Positions 46,664-57,814 of a stretch of 64,000 nt of DNA are shown here, piece by piece. The DNA is from Janibacter indicus (lineage in GTDB: Bacteria > Actinomycetota > Actinomycetes > Actinomycetales > Dermatophilaceae). The stretch covers positions 1 to 64,000 of the forward strand of contig NZ_FWXN01000009.1 in NCBI RefSeq assembly GCF_900176385.1, given 5' to 3'. The position numbers were made by a program, and so were the translations under genes. Within the stretch, counting starts at the first letter, position 1. Every line of letters starts with the position of its first letter. Under the pieces are notes generated by a model, which did no database searches, was not told the DNA's origin, and was given only the letters and a program-made list of their open reading frames with translations.

Positions 46664-46798
46664 GCGATCAGGTCCTTGTCGGTCGGGTCTCGGGTGCGGC
46701 GTCACCGGCTGACGCCCGGGTCAGGATACCTCTGTCACATGGATGGTGGGCCAGGCCGGGGTGTGCGACACGCGGTCCCCCGCGCTTGGCCCCCTCGA

Positions 46799-47593
46799 TC
46801 ACGCGGTGAGGTGCTGCTGGTAGCGGCAGATCGAGGCGAACTCCTCGGCCTGGAGCGAAGCACCTCCGACGAGTGCACCGTCGACGTCCGCGCCGGCCAT
46901 GATGCTCGCGACATTGCCCGACTTCACCGAGCCGCCGTAGAGGATGCGGACCCGGTCAGCGGTCTCGGCGGAATAGAGTTCGGCGAGCTTGCCGCGGATG
47001 GCCGCGCACACCTCCTGGGCGTCCTCGGGGGTGGCGACCTCGCCCGTGCCGATGGCCCAGACGGGCTCGTAGGCGATGACGAGCGTCGCGGCCTGCTCTG
47101 CGGTGACGCCGGTCAGGCTGCCCTCGACCTGCGCCAGGACGTGGGCCACGTGCTCGCCGGCCTGACGCACCTCGAGGCCTTCGCCGACGCAGACGATCGG
47201 AACGAGCCCGTGCCGGTAGGCGGCGACCGCCTTGCTCGCCACGACCTCGTCGGTCTCGCCGTGACCGTCGCGGCGCTCGCTGTGCCCGACGACCACGTAG
47301 GCGCAGCCGAGCTTCGCGAGGAAGGCCGCGGAGATGTCGCCGGTGTAGGCCCCGGAGTCGTGCGGGCTGACGTCCTGCGCCCCGTAGCGAAGGGCGAGCC
47401 GGTCACCCTCGACGAGCGTCTGGACCGAGCGCAGGTCGGTGAAGGGAGGGACCACGACGACCTCGACGGCGCCGAAGTCGTGCTTGGCGTCCCGCAGGGT
47501 CCAGTCGAGCTTCTGCACCAGGTGCGTACCCTGCAGGTGGTCAAGGTTCATCTTCCAGTTGCCCGCCATGAGCGGGGTCCGCGACGTGGCCAT
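46799..47593 (-). CDS. tpiA: Triosephosphate isomerase
   Basis: 264 residues. [13 protein letters not shown] (Asn and Lys of the active site), VVVGHSERR (catalytic His), [14 protein letters not shown] (catalytic Glu and loop 6) and [10 protein letters not shown] (phosphate loop). Interconverts the triose phosphates. One base separates it from the pgk stop region; part of the gap-pgk-tpiA cluster. Confidence 0.97.
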   Translation of the reverse strand: MATSRTPLMAGNWKMNLDHLQGTHLVQKLDWTLRDAKHDFGAVEVVVVPPFTDLRSVQTLVEGDRLALRYGAQDVSPHDSGAYTGDISAAFLAKLGCAYVVVGHSERRDGHGETDEVVASKAVAAYRHGLVPIVCVGEGLEVRQAGEHVAHVLAQVEGSLTGVTAEQAATLVIAYEPVWAIGTGEVATPEDAQEVCAAIRGKLAELYSAETADRVRILYGGSVKSGNVASIMAGADVDGALVGGASLQAEEFASICRYQQHLTA

Positions 47594-47594
47594 G

Positions 47595-48806
47595 TCAGCC
47601 CTCCTGGGCCTGGTCGAAGACGGCGATGCCCGGCAGGCTCTTGCCCTCGAGGTACTCGAGGCTGGCGCCACCACCGGTGGAGATGTGCCCGAAGTCCTCG
47701 TCGGCGAAGCCGAGCTGACGCACCGCGGCAGCGGAGTCACCACCACCGACGACGGTGAGGGCTCCCCCCTTCGTCGCCTCGACCAGCGCCCGGGCCACGG
47801 CCTCGGTGCCGGCGGCGTAGGGCGCCATCTCGAAGGCCCCCATGGGGCCGTTCCAGAAGACGGTGCGGCAGTCGGCGAGCTTGTCGGCGAAGAGCCGCGC
47901 GGACTCGGGACCGATGTCCAGTCCCATCCGGTCAGCGGGAATCGCGTCGGCCGCGACGACCTCGTGGTCGGCGTCGGCGGAGAAGGCGGTGGCCGCGACG
48001 ACGTCGGTCGGCAGCACGATCTCGACCCCGTCACGCTGCGCGCGCTCGAGGTACTCGCTCACCGTGGCCAGCTGGTCCTGCTCGAGCAGGCTCGTGCCGA
48101 CCTCGTGGCCCTGGGCCTTGAGGAAGGTGAAGACCATGCCGCCACCGATCAGCAGCCGGTCCGCGGTGCCGAGGAGGTTGTCGATCACCCCGAGCTTGTC
48201 GCTCACCTTCGCGCCACCGAGGACGACCGCGTAGGGGCGCTCGGGGTCGCGGGTCAGTCGCTGCAGGACGTCGACCTCGGCCCGCACCAGACCGCCCATC
48301 GCCGCCGGCAGCCGGGTCGCGATGTCGTAGACCGAGGCCTGCGCCCGGTGGACCACGCCGAAGCCGTCGGACACGTAGGCGTCGGCCAGTGCGGCCAGCT
48401 CGTCGGCGAAGGCGCCGCGCTCGGCCTCGTCCTTGCTCGTCTCGCCCGCGTTGAACCGCAGGTTTTCGAGGAGGGCGACCTGACCGTCGGCCAGACCATC
48501 GACGACCGCGCGAGCCGACTCGCCGACCGTGTCGGTGGCGAAGGCCACCGGCGCCCCGAGGAGCTCGCCGAGCCGCGACGCCACCGGAGCCAGCGAGTAC
48601 TGCGGGTCGGGCGCGCCCTTGGGGCGGCCGAGGTGGGCGCAGACGACGACCCGAGCGCCCGCGTCCGCCAGGGCGGAGATCGTCGGCAGGGAGGCACGGA
48701 TGCGCCCGTCGTCGGTGATCGTCTCGCCGTCGAGCGGCACGTTGAGGTCGGATCGGACGAGGACGCGCTTGCCGCGCACGTCCCCGAGGTCAGCAGTGGT
48801 CTTCAC
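47595..48806 (-). CDS. pgk: Phosphoglycerate kinase
   Basis: 403 residues from GTG 48806 (RBS GAAAGG). N-terminal [20 protein letters not shown], substrate [28 protein letters not shown], and the nucleotide-domain [13 protein letters not shown]. Makes ATP from 1,3-bisphosphoglycerate. 44 bp after gap. Confidence 0.97.
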   Translation of the reverse strand: MKTTADLGDVRGKRVLVRSDLNVPLDGETITDDGRIRASLPTISALADAGARVVVCAHLGRPKGAPDPQYSLAPVASRLGELLGAPVAFATDTVGESARAVVDGLADGQVALLENLRFNAGETSKDEAERGAFADELAALADAYVSDGFGVVHRAQASVYDIATRLPAAMGGLVRAEVDVLQRLTRDPERPYAVVLGGAKVSDKLGVIDNLLGTADRLLIGGGMVFTFLKAQGHEVGTSLLEQDQLATVSEYLERAQRDGVEIVLPTDVVAATAFSADADHEVVAADAIPADRMGLDIGPESARLFADKLADCRTVFWNGPMGAFEMAPYAAGTEAVARALVEATKGGALTVVGGGDSAAAVRQLGFADEDFGHISTGGGASLEYLEGKSLPGIAVFDQAQEG

Positions 48807-48850
48807 GGTGGCCTTTCGGGCGATGCGGGTGGTGGTGTGGGGGCATCGTC

Positions 48851-49909
<1,059 letters not shown>

Positions 49910-49918
49910 TCAGCACCC

Positions 49919-49924
49919 ACCCTA
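49919..49924 (-). promoter_or_regulatory. Candidate -10 box of gap
   Basis: TAGGGT on the minus strand gives a ~54-nt leader with a good RBS, unlike the many leaderless genes here. The 118-bp gap to whiA holds nothing else obvious. Confidence 0.45.
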
Positions 49925-49976
49925 TGGCCTGCGTCACATCGTCTCGTCGGTGGCCCCCCCCGGTCAGCTCCAGGCC

Positions 49977-50957
49977 TCAGCCGTCGAGCATGTCCGAGGT
50001 CAGCGACGCCTCGGTGCCGGGGATGCCCTCGTCCTCGGCGCGCTTGTCGGCCATGGCGAGGAGCCGGCGGATCCGCCCGGCCACGGCGTCCTTGGTCATC
50101 GGGGGGTCGGCCCGCTGGCCGAGCTCCTCCAGCGAGGCGCCGGTGTGCTCCAGTCGCAGCTGACCGGCCTCGCGCAGGTGGTCGGGGATGTCGTCGCCGA
50201 GGATCTCCATGGCCCGCTGGACGCGCGCCCCGGCGGCCACCGCCGCGCGCGCCGAGCGACGTAGGTTGGCGTCGTCGAAGTTGGCCAGCCGGTTGGCCGT
50301 GGCCCGCACCTCCCGACGCATCCGGCGCTCCTCCCAGGCCATGACCGCCTCGTGGGCGCCGAGCCTGGTGAGCATCGCGGAGATCGCGTCACCGTCACGG
50401 ATGACGACCCGGTCGACGCCGCGGACCTCGCGGGCCTTGCTCGGGATGCCCAGCCGCCGCGCCGCGCCCACGAGCGCGAGGGCGGCCTCGGGACCGGGAC
50501 AGGTGATCTCGAGGGACGAGCTGCGCCCGGGCTCGGTGAGGGAGCCGTGGGCGAGGAAGGCTCCGCGCCAGGCGGACTCGGCGTCGCACACCGAGCCCCC
50601 GACGACCCGGGGTGGCAGGCCACGGACCGGACGCCCCTCGGCGTCGACGAGGCCGGTCTGCCGGGCGAGGGCCGGTCCGTGCTCGCCCACGGTGACGACA
50701 TAGCGGCTGCCCTTGCGCAGGCCACCCGCCGCCAGCACCATCAGCTCCGACGGGTAGCCGTAGAGCTCGGCGATGTCCTTGCGCAGGCGGCGCGCGGCAT
50801 GGGCCGTGTCCAGCTCGGCCTCGACGACGATCTTGCGGCTGACGATGTGCAGACCGCCGGCGAAACGCAGCAGGCTGGCGACCTCGGCCTTGCGACAGCA
50901 GGTCTTGGTCACCTCGAACCTGCTCAGCTCGTCCTTGACCTTGTCGGTCATCGCCAT
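49977..50957 (-). CDS. whiA: DNA-binding protein WhiA
   Basis: 326 residues. N-terminal degenerate LAGLIDADG-like domain ([19 protein letters not shown]... [13 protein letters not shown]) and C-terminal helix-turn-helix ([33 protein letters not shown]). Developmental/cell-division regulator in actinobacteria. RBS GGAAGGA. Follows yvcK-like and rapZ-like genes, the conserved uvrC-rapZ-yvcK-whiA order. Confidence 0.96.
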   Translation of the reverse strand: MAMTDKVKDELSRFEVTKTCCRKAEVASLLRFAGGLHIVSRKIVVEAELDTAHAARRLRKDIAELYGYPSELMVLAAGGLRKGSRYVVTVGEHGPALARQTGLVDAEGRPVRGLPPRVVGGSVCDAESAWRGAFLAHGSLTEPGRSSSLEITCPGPEAALALVGAARRLGIPSKAREVRGVDRVVIRDGDAISAMLTRLGAHEAVMAWEERRMRREVRATANRLANFDDANLRRSARAAVAAGARVQRAMEILGDDIPDHLREAGQLRLEHTGASLEELGQRADPPMTKDAVAGRIRRLLAMADKRAEDEGIPGTEASLTSDMLDG

Positions 50958-51002
50958 CGGTGGGTTCCTTCCGGTGTGCCTGTCGTGATCACGGGTGCGC
51001 GG

Positions 51003-51959
51003 TCACGAGAGGATGTCACGATAGGCGGCCGCGAGCCGCAGCGCATCGTGCTGCCCCGGGTGGTCGAGACGGGACAGGGGGGCGACGACGAGCTCCGCAC
51101 CCAGGCTCGCGCACGCCCGGGTGAGCCGGTCACGGTCGTCGATCGTCTGCGGGTCGGCGAGCACGGCGTCGACCGTGAGGTCCGGCGCGGTCTCGTGCAG
51201 GGTCTCGATGTGCCGGGTGGCCGAGAAGCCGCGCGTCTCGGCCGTGTGCATCTCGAGGTTGAGGGTGAGGACCTTGCGCGCCCGCGCATGCACCAGCGCC
51301 TCCCGCAGCTGCGGGACGAGCAGGTGGGTGAGCACGGAGGTGTACCACGACCCGGGCCCGAGGATGATGTGGTCGGCCGCGTCGACGGCCGCGACGGACT
51401 CCGGCCGCGCGGGCGGGTTGTCGGGGACGAGCGCGATGGACTCGACGAGCCCGGTGGTGCGCGCGATCGCCACCTGACCGCGCACCGTCTCCAGCCGGGC
51501 GGGGTCCGTGGCGTCCAGACCGCTGACCTCGGCGACGAGCTCCAGGGGCACCGCCGCCATCGGCAGGACCCGGCCGCGGGCACTCAGCAGTCGCCCCACG
51601 AGGTCGAGGCCTGTCACGGGGTCATCGTGCAGCTGCCAGAGCGCGACGATGAGCAGGTTGCCCAAGGCGTGCCCGGCCAGGTCCCCGTCGCCGGTGAAGC
51701 GGTGCTGGAGCACATCGCTCCACGTCTGTCCCCACTCGCCGTCGTCGCACAGCGCGGTCAGCGCCATCCGCAGGTCACCGGGCGGGAGCACGTCGAAGTC
51801 CTCGCGCAGTCGTCCGGAGGACCCGCCGTTGTCGGCGACGGTGACGATGGCCGTCACCCGCTCGCAGACGAGGCGAAGGGCGGACAGGCTCGCCGCGAGC
51901 CCGTGGCCGCCGCCGAGGGCGACGACATCGGCGGAGCGCAGGGGGTCGGCCACGCTCAC
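51003..51959 (-). CDS. yvcK: Gluconeogenesis factor YvcK-like (UDP-GlcNAc-binding, CofD family)
   Basis: 318 residues. ALGGGHGLAASLSALR nucleotide loop, TVADNGGSSGRLREDF and ILGPGSWYTSVLTHLL are the YvcK/CofD landmarks. In firmicutes it links carbon metabolism with cell-wall growth and binds UDP-GlcNAc. GTG 51959 overlaps rapZ by GTGA. The longer frame to 52067 is a rapZ shadow. Confidence 0.94.
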   Translation of the reverse strand: MSVADPLRSADVVALGGGHGLAASLSALRLVCERVTAIVTVADNGGSSGRLREDFDVLPPGDLRMALTALCDDGEWGQTWSDVLQHRFTGDGDLAGHALGNLLIVALWQLHDDPVTGLDLVGRLLSARGRVLPMAAVPLELVAEVSGLDATDPARLETVRGQVAIARTTGLVESIALVPDNPPARPESVAAVDAADHIILGPGSWYTSVLTHLLVPQLREALVHARARKVLTLNLEMHTAETRGFSATRHIETLHETAPDLTVDAVLADPQTIDDRDRLTRACASLGAELVVAPLSRLDHPGQHDALRLAAAYRDILS

Positions 51960-52873
51960 TCCTGCCCCAGGTCGCGGTGGACGACGAAGGTCGCGACGTC
52001 GGAGGACGCCAACCGCGTCGCGAGCGCCTCGGCCACCGCCACCGAGCGGTGCTTGCCGCCGGTGCACCCGACGGCGAGCGTGACGTAGCGCCGGTTTTCG
52101 CGGAGGTACCCGGCGATGACGGGCGCGAGGAGGACGTCGACGCTCTCGATGAACTCCATGGCGCCCGGCTGCGACAGGACGTACTCCGAGACTTGGGTCT
52201 CACGGCCGGTGTGCGCCCGCAGCTCCGGGACCCAGTAGGGGTTGGGCAGGAAGCGCATGTCGAAGACGAAGTCGGCGTCCAGCGGCACGCCGTACTTGAA
52301 GCCGAAGGAGAGCACCGCCAGACGCAGCCGCTCGCTCGTCTCCCCCTGGAAGATCGGGCTGATCTTGCGGCTGAGCTGGTGGACGTTGAGGCCCGAGGTG
52401 TCGACGACCGTCTCGGCGGTGGCCCGCACGTCGGCGAGGACCTCCCGTTCCTTGACGATGGCGTCGAGGAGGCGGCCCGTGCCCTGGAGCGGGTGCGGGC
52501 GACGCACGCTCTCGAAGCGCCGCACGAGCGACTCGTTGGTCGCCTCGAGGAAGAGCAGGTGGGTGAGCCAGCCGCGATCGCGCAGCGTCGCGAGGGCCGC
52601 GGTCAGGGTGTCGAAGCCCTGCGCACGCACATCGAGGACGATGCCGACCCGGACCGGCTGCCCGGAGGCGGCGAGGTCCTGGGCCCGCTCGGACGACAGC
52701 CGCAGCAGGTCCGGCAGGAGGGTGACCGGCAGGTTGTCGATGACGTACCAGCCGTGGTCCTCCATGACATTGCCCACCGTCGACCGCCCGGCACCGCTCA
52801 TGCCCGTGACCACGACGACCTCGGGGGCGCCCCGCCCCTGGCCCTGGGGTGGGATGCTGGCTGCTTCGCTCAC
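51956..52873 (-). CDS. rapZ: RNase adapter RapZ / nucleotide-binding protein
   Basis: 305 residues. Walker [11 protein letters not shown] with an Arg in place of the usual Lys, [11 protein letters not shown], and C-terminal [15 protein letters not shown]. In E. coli RapZ adapts the GlmZ small RNA for RNase E; in actinobacteria the role is unclear. GTG 52873 overlaps the uvrC stop by GTGA. Confidence 0.94.
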   Translation of the reverse strand: MSEAASIPPQGQGRGAPEVVVVTGMSGAGRSTVGNVMEDHGWYVIDNLPVTLLPDLLRLSSERAQDLAASGQPVRVGIVLDVRAQGFDTLTAALATLRDRGWLTHLLFLEATNESLVRRFESVRRPHPLQGTGRLLDAIVKEREVLADVRATAETVVDTSGLNVHQLSRKISPIFQGETSERLRLAVLSFGFKYGVPLDADFVFDMRFLPNPYWVPELRAHTGRETQVSEYVLSQPGAMEFIESVDVLLAPVIAGYLRENRRYVTLAVGCTGGKHRSVAVAEALATRLASSDVATFVVHRDLGQE

Positions 52874-54816
52874 GACTGCTGCTCTCCTTCGTCGAGGACC
52901 TCGCCCGTGGTGAGGTTGACGGCGGGCTCGGTCGTCCTCCCCGCCAACTCTGCCGCAATTCGCTGTGCGAGGGCAGGTCCGATCCCGGGGACCTCCGCAA
53001 GCTCGTCCGCCGTCGCGGCGCGCACCCGCTTGACCGAGCCGAAGCGTGCCAGCAGGGCCTTGCGTCGCGCCTCCCCCAGACCCGGGATGCCATCGAGCGC
53101 GCTGCGGGTCATCGACTTGCTGCGGCGCTCGCGGTGGAAGGTGTTGGCGAAGCGGTGGGCCTCGTCGCGCAGCCGCTGCAGCAGGTAGAGCGCCTCGCTG
53201 TTGCGGGCGAGGATCACCGGGTGGTCGTCGCCGGGGACCCAGACCTCCTCGAGCCGCTTGGCCAGGCCGACGACCGCGACGTCGTCGACGCCCAGCTCGT
53301 CGAGCACCTGCTGCGCCGCCGCGACCTGCGGGGCGCCGCCGTCGACGACGACGAGGTTGGGCGGGTAGGCGAATCGCCGCGCCTCGCCCGTCTCGGGGTC
53401 GGTGGCATCGCGCTCGCGGTCCTTGAGGTGCCGCTGGAAGCGCCGGGTGAGCACCTCGTGCATCGCGGCGGTGTCGTCGGTGCGTCCGTCGACGTCACCG
53501 CGGACGATGAAGCGCCGGTACTCGGGCTTGCGCACGAGTCCGTCCTCGAAGACGACCATCGACCCGACGACATCGCTGCCCTGCACGTGGCTGATGTCGT
53601 AACCCTCGATGCGAAGGGGGGCATCGTCCAGCCCGAGAGCCTCCTGCAGCTCCTGGAGGGCCTGGCTGCGCGCGGTGAGGTCACCCGCTCGGGCGACCTT
53701 GTGCCGAGCCAGCGACTGCTCGGCATTGCGCGCCACGGTCTCCATGAGCGAGCGCTTGTCCCCGCGCTGCGGCACCCGCAGGTTGGTCGCGCTCCCCCGG
53801 CGCTCGCCCAGCCATGCGGCCACGCCGTCGGCGTCGGCCGGCAGGACCGGGACGAGGACCTCGCGGGGGACGCCTTCACCCCCTTCGCCGCCGTAGACCT
53901 GCTGGAGCAGGTGCTCGACGAGCTCGGGCAGGTCCTCGGCGTCCTTCTCCGCGACCCACCCACGCTGACCGCGGATGCGGCCACCGCGCACGTGGAAGAC
54001 CTGGATGGCGACCTCCAGCTCGTCGTCGGCGAGCGCGAAGACGTCGGCGTCGGTGCCGTCGGGCAGGACGACGGCCGACTTCTCCAGTGCCTTGGTCAGG
54101 GCGGCGACGTCGTCGCGCAGACGGGCGGCCTGCTCGAAGTCGAGGTCCGCGGCGGCCGCCTTCATCTGCCGCTCCAGCCGGCGCACGAAGCGGGCCGTGT
54201 CACCGGCGAGGAAGTCGCACAGCTCCCGGGCGATGGCGCGGTGCTCGTCGGCGCTCACCCGGCCGACGCAGGGGGCGGAGCACTTGTCGATGTAGCCGAG
54301 CAGGCAGGGGCGGCCGGACTGCTCGGCCCGTCGGAAGACGCCCTTGCTGCAGGTGCGCACGGGGAAGACCCGCAACAGCAGGTCGAGGGTCTCGCGGATC
54401 GCCCAGGCGTGGGCGTAGGGGCCGAAGTAGCGCGTCCCCTTGCGCTTGGCCCCACGCAGCACCTGGGCGCGCGGGTAGTCCTCGCCCATGGTCACCGCGA
54501 GGTAGGGGTAGGACTTGTCGTCGCGGTACTTGACGTTGAAGCGCGGGTCGAACTCCTTGATCCACGCGTACTCCAGCTGCAGCGCCTCGACCTCGGTCGC
54601 GACGACGGTCCACTCGACGCTGGCCCCGGTGCGCACCATCCGCGAGGTGCGCGGGTGCAGGGCCGAGATGTCCTGGAAGTAGGAGGACAGCCGCGAGCGC
54701 AGCGACTTGGCCTTGCCCACGTAGATGACCCGCCCGTGCTCGTCACGGAAGCGGTAGACGCCGGGGTCCGTCGGGATCGACCCGGGAGCGGGGCGGTAGG
54801 TCGAGGGGTCTGCCAC
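52870..54816 (-). CDS. uvrC: Excinuclease ABC subunit C
   Basis: 648 residues. GIY-YIG nuclease ([20 protein letters not shown], residues ~18-37), UVR helix pair with [20 protein letters not shown] (~200-230), RNase H-like 5' nuclease domain ([19 protein letters not shown]) and C-terminal helix-hairpin-helix repeats ([33 protein letters not shown]). Cuts both sides of UvrA/B-marked damage. GTG 54816; its -10 TAGGGT starts in the stop codon of the upstream Rieske gene. Confidence 0.96.
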   Translation of the reverse strand: MADPSTYRPAPGSIPTDPGVYRFRDEHGRVIYVGKAKSLRSRLSSYFQDISALHPRTSRMVRTGASVEWTVVATEVEALQLEYAWIKEFDPRFNVKYRDDKSYPYLAVTMGEDYPRAQVLRGAKRKGTRYFGPYAHAWAIRETLDLLLRVFPVRTCSKGVFRRAEQSGRPCLLGYIDKCSAPCVGRVSADEHRAIARELCDFLAGDTARFVRRLERQMKAAAADLDFEQAARLRDDVAALTKALEKSAVVLPDGTDADVFALADDELEVAIQVFHVRGGRIRGQRGWVAEKDAEDLPELVEHLLQQVYGGEGGEGVPREVLVPVLPADADGVAAWLGERRGSATNLRVPQRGDKRSLMETVARNAEQSLARHKVARAGDLTARSQALQELQEALGLDDAPLRIEGYDISHVQGSDVVGSMVVFEDGLVRKPEYRRFIVRGDVDGRTDDTAAMHEVLTRRFQRHLKDRERDATDPETGEARRFAYPPNLVVVDGGAPQVAAAQQVLDELGVDDVAVVGLAKRLEEVWVPGDDHPVILARNSEALYLLQRLRDEAHRFANTFHRERRSKSMTRSALDGIPGLGEARRKALLARFGSVKRVRAATADELAEVPGIGPALAQRIAAELAGRTTEPAVNLTTGEVLDEGEQQS

Positions 54817-54822
54817 CCTCCG

Positions 54823-54828
54823 ACCCTA
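54823..54828 (-). promoter_or_regulatory. uvrC -10 box overlapping a TAG stop
   Basis: TAGGGT on the minus strand; its TAG is the Rieske gene's stop codon. It ends 6 nt before the uvrC GTG. The intervening CGGAGG could also act as a close RBS for a read-through transcript. Confidence 0.5.
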
Positions 54829-55233
54829 CGAGACGGTGATCTGGTCGCCGTCGACGGTCGCGGTCCTGGCGGTGAGCCCCTCCGTGGCCGGCCCCTTGAG
54901 GACCGACCCGTCGGTGAGGTCGAACTCGCTGCCGTGGCAGGGGCAGACGATCGCCTCGGTCGTCACCCGGGTCACCGCGCAGCCCTGGTGCGGGCAGGTG
55001 CTATCGAAGGCCTTGAACTCCCCCGCGCTCGGCTGGGTGACGACGACCTGGCCCTCGACGAGACCGCCGCCCTCGGGGACGTCGGCGGCCGCGACGCTCA
55101 CGCTGTCGCCGGACGATGCCGAGCCTCCTGCGCCACTGCCGCCGCTCCCCCCTTCGTCCCCGCCGCAGGCCGAGAGGGCCACGGTGCTGCCGGCTGCGGC
55201 GATGGTCAGTGCGGTGCGTCGCGTCGTCGTCAT
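54826..55233 (-). CDS. Rieske [2Fe-2S] lipoprotein, Tat-exported
   Basis: 135 residues from ATG 55233. Twin-arginine signal TTTRRTALTIAAAGS with a lipobox ALSAC (Cys23), then a Gly/Ser linker. Rieske ligands CPHQGC and CPCHGSEFDL; both motifs have the extra cysteines (disulfide) typical of high-potential Rieske proteins. Membrane-anchored outer-face electron carrier; partner unknown. A longer frame upstream exists but lacks protein character. Confidence 0.9.
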   Translation of the reverse strand: MTTTRRTALTIAAAGSTVALSACGGDEGGSGGSGAGGSASSGDSVSVAAADVPEGGGLVEGQVVVTQPSAGEFKAFDSTCPHQGCAVTRVTTEAIVCPCHGSEFDLTDGSVLKGPATEGLTARTATVDGDQITVS

Positions 55234-55285
55234 GTCGGGCCTCGGATCGTTGGAGGAACGGAACCCGATCATCCCACCGCCACCT

Positions 55286-55404
55286 GTGCATGCACCATGC
55301 ATGACCCGTCGGTAACCCGTCTGGACGACCACTAGGTAACGAGCAGGACACGGCTGCCCCCAATGTGGGTCAGAACATAGTCAGACCGGATTACTGTCCC
55401 TCCA
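55286..55404. promoter_or_regulatory. Divergent Rieske/livK regulatory region
   Basis: The 235-bp gap 55234-55468 holds a 10-bp palindrome GTGCATGCAC (55286-55295) followed by ATGCAT (55297-55302). Next come an 11-bp-spaced direct repeat of GTCAGA (near 55369-55385) and a -10 TACTGT (55392-55397) for livK. The direct repeat overlaps the -35 position, so it may be an operator for the amino-acid transporter. No gene seen in the gap. Confidence 0.4.
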
Positions 55405-55468
55405 CAGCCCGCGACACCCAGGTCGCCGGCCGCGGCCCCAGGGCCACACTTCTTCATCAGGAGGACAC

Positions 55469-56701
55469 GTGATCAGGCGTTCCGTCATCTCAACGGGGGC
55501 GACCATGCTCGTCGCCACCATGGCCCTGTCCGCATGCGGGACCCGCGGCGGTGACAGCGGCGGTTCCGGAGACGGCGACGGCGGGGGCGACAAGAAGGTC
55601 GTGAAGATCGGCGTCATCTCGCCGCTCTCGGGCGACCTGTCCGCTCTCGGTCTCGGCATCCAGCACTCGGTCGAGCTCGCGGCCGAGCAGGCCAACGAGT
55701 CCGGTGACCTCGGTGACTGGGAGATCGAGGTCGTCGCCCAGGACGACGAGGGCAAGCCCGAGGTCGGCAAGAACGCCGCCTCCCAGCTGGCCTCGGACGA
55801 CGAGGTCATCGGTGTCGTCGGCACCCTCAACAGCTCGGTGGCCGGCCCGGTCCAGCCGATCCTCGACAAGGCGAAGATCACCATGGTCTCGCCGGCCAAC
55901 ACCAACCCGACCCTCACCCGGGGCGCCAAGCCGGACGACTCGCCCGAGCGCGTCTACGCCAGCTACTACCGCGTGTGCACGACCGACACCGTCCAGGGCC
56001 CCTTCGCCGCTCGCTACCTCTACAACGAGGCCGGCATCAAGGAGCTCGCGACGGTCCACGACAAGAAGACCTACGGCCAGGGCCTCGTCGACGCCTTCAC
56101 CAAGGAGTACAAGAAGCTCGGCGGCAAGGTCGTCGCCGCCGAGACGATCAACCCCGACGAGGACAAGTACGACGCCGTCGTCTCCTCGCTCAAGGCCAAG
56201 GACCCCAAGGCCGTCTACTACGGCGGTGAGTACCCGCAGGCCGCCCCGCTGAGCCAGCAGCTCAAGGCCGGTGGCCTCAAGGTGCCGCTCATGGGTGGCG
56301 ACGGCATCTTCTCGCCCGAGTTCATCAAGCTCGCGGGCGACGGCTCCGACGGCGACCTGGCCACCTCGGTCGGCGCTCCCACGGAGAGCCTGGACGCCGG
56401 CAAGAAGTTCCTCGAGGACTACGAGGCTGCCGGCTACAGCGACCCGGCCGAGGCCTACGGTGCCTACGCCTACGACGCCGGCCAGTCCATCATCGAGGCG
56501 ATGAAGGTCTCGCTCAAGGACGCCGACACCGTCGAGGACGCTCGTCAGGCGACGATCGACGCGATGGCCGACGTCGAGTTCGACGGAGTCACCGGCAAGG
56601 TCTCCTTCGACGAGTACGGCGACAACACCACGCGAGTCCTCACCGCCTACGAGGTCAAGGACGGCGAGTGGACGGACGTCCTCACGGAGGAGTTCAAGTG
56701 A
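55469..56701 (+). CDS. livK: Branched-chain amino acid ABC transporter substrate-binding lipoprotein
   Basis: 410 residues. Lipoprotein signal with lipobox LSAC (Cys23), a Gly/Asp-rich linker, then the periplasmic binding fold type I: VVKIGVISPLSGDLSALG, VVGTLNSSVAGPVQPIL, TMVSPANTNPTLT, YNEAGIKELATVHDKKTYGQG. First gene of the liv operon. GTG start with AGGAGG and the same AGGAGGacacGTG leader as livH. Leucine-type specificity is a family guess. Confidence 0.93.
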   Translation: MIRRSVISTGATMLVATMALSACGTRGGDSGGSGDGDGGGDKKVVKIGVISPLSGDLSALGLGIQHSVELAAEQANESGDLGDWEIEVVAQDDEGKPEVGKNAASQLASDDEVIGVVGTLNSSVAGPVQPILDKAKITMVSPANTNPTLTRGAKPDDSPERVYASYYRVCTTDTVQGPFAARYLYNEAGIKELATVHDKKTYGQGLVDAFTKEYKKLGGKVVAAETINPDEDKYDAVVSSLKAKDPKAVYYGGEYPQAAPLSQQLKAGGLKVPLMGGDGIFSPEFIKLAGDGSDGDLATSVGAPTESLDAGKKFLEDYEAAGYSDPAEAYGAYAYDAGQSIIEAMKVSLKDADTVEDARQATIDAMADVEFDGVTGKVSFDEYGDNTTRVLTAYEVKDGEWTDVLTEEFK

Positions 56702-56735
56702 TCGATGCGGTCATGACCTGCACGGTCTGACCGCA

Positions 56736-56769
56736 GGTGGGGCGGGGTGTTGACGCACCCCGCCCCACC
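56736..56769 (+). terminator. Intra-operon hairpin between livK and livH
   Basis: Arms of 14 nt (56736-56749 and 56756-56769) pair perfectly with a 6-nt loop. It is followed by C-rich sequence, not U. It likely stops part of the transcripts or protects the 3' end of livK mRNA, so that the binding protein is made in excess. The rest of the 153-bp gap is non-coding apart from the livH RBS. Confidence 0.65.
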
Positions 56770-56854
56770 CCTGCCAGCCCCCTTCGCCATCCGTCGCCCA
56801 CCCCTCGACGCCCCGTGGTGGCCGCACGACCTGCGGCCACGCCCAGGAGGACAC

Positions 56855-57814
56855 GTGGAACAAGTCGCCCAGCAGATCGTCAACGGTCTGACCATCGGGT
56901 CTTTGTACGCACTCATCGCCGTCGGCTACACCGTCGTCTACGGCATCATCCAGCTCATCAACTTTGCGCACGGCGAGATCTTCATGATCGGCGCCTTCGG
57001 CGCCCTGTCGACCTCGCTGATCCTCTTCCCGGGCACCACCGCCCTGTGGACGCTGCCGCTCATCCTCATCGGGGCCATCGCCGCCTCGGTCACCGTGGCC
57101 GTCGTCATGGAACGCGTCGCCTACCGGCCGCTGCGCAGCGCGCCACGACTGGCCCCGCTCATCACGGCCATCGGCATCTCCGTCTTCCTGCAGGAGCTGG
57201 TCCGGGTCGGCTACAACGACCCGACCCTCTTCGTCTCCGACGTCAACCCCTTCGACTTCCCGTCGGCGAAGCAGAAGGTCGTCTTCCCCCGGGTCGACGG
57301 GATCTCCGGTGAGGCCTTCAACCTCGGCGGGGTCACGCTCCAGCGGCCGGCGCTCTTCACCATCGCCTGCCTGGCGATCTGCGCCGTCGGCCTCTGGTAC
57401 TACATCAACCGCACCCGCACGGGCCGCGCGATGCAGGCCGTCTCCCAGGATCCCGACACCGCTCGCCTCATGGGCATCAACGTCGACCGGATGATCGTCA
57501 CGGCCTTCGCCGTGGGCGCCGCGCTGGCCGCGATCGCCGGCGTCGCCTACGGCCTGCAGACGACCAACATCAACTTCAAGATGGGCTTCATCTACGGCCT
57601 CAAGGCCTTCACCGCCGCCGTCCTCGGCGGCATCGGCAACATCCAGGGCGCCGTCGTCGGCGGCCTCGTCCTCGGTGTCCTCGAGGCCATGGCCATCCAG
57701 TACCTGCCCGGCGGCTCGCCGTGGAAGGACATCTGGGCCTTCTCCATCCTCATCCTCGTCCTCGTCTTCCGACCGCAGGGCATCATGGGCGCAAAGGTGG
57801 TGGACCGCGCATGA
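56855..57814 (+). CDS. livH: Branched-chain amino acid ABC permease LivH
   Basis: 319 residues from GTG 56855 (AGGAGG just upstream). Eight membrane segments; landmarks VNGLTIGSLYALIAVGYTVV, INFAHGEIFMIGAF and GLKAFTAAVLGGIGNIQGAV (coupling EAA-like loop). An in-frame ATG at 56747 would add a Pro-rich tail containing the hairpin, so it is rejected. Confidence 0.94.
   Translation: MEQVAQQIVNGLTIGSLYALIAVGYTVVYGIIQLINFAHGEIFMIGAFGALSTSLILFPGTTALWTLPLILIGAIAASVTVAVVMERVAYRPLRSAPRLAPLITAIGISVFLQELVRVGYNDPTLFVSDVNPFDFPSAKQKVVFPRVDGISGEAFNLGGVTLQRPALFTIACLAICAVGLWYYINRTRTGRAMQAVSQDPDTARLMGINVDRMIVTAFAVGAALAAIAGVAYGLQTTNINFKMGFIYGLKAFTAAVLGGIGNIQGAVVGGLVLGVLEAMAIQYLPGGSPWKDIWAFSILILVLVFRPQGIMGAKVVDRA

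Noticed and set aside
46022-47758. 578-residue plus-strand ORF opposite rbpA/secG/tpiA/pgk
   Set aside because: Antisense shadow typical of high-GC DNA; no motif, while the minus strand has four certain genes.
52849-55335. 828-residue plus-strand ORF opposite uvrC
   Set aside because: Antisense shadow of uvrC with no recognisable domain.
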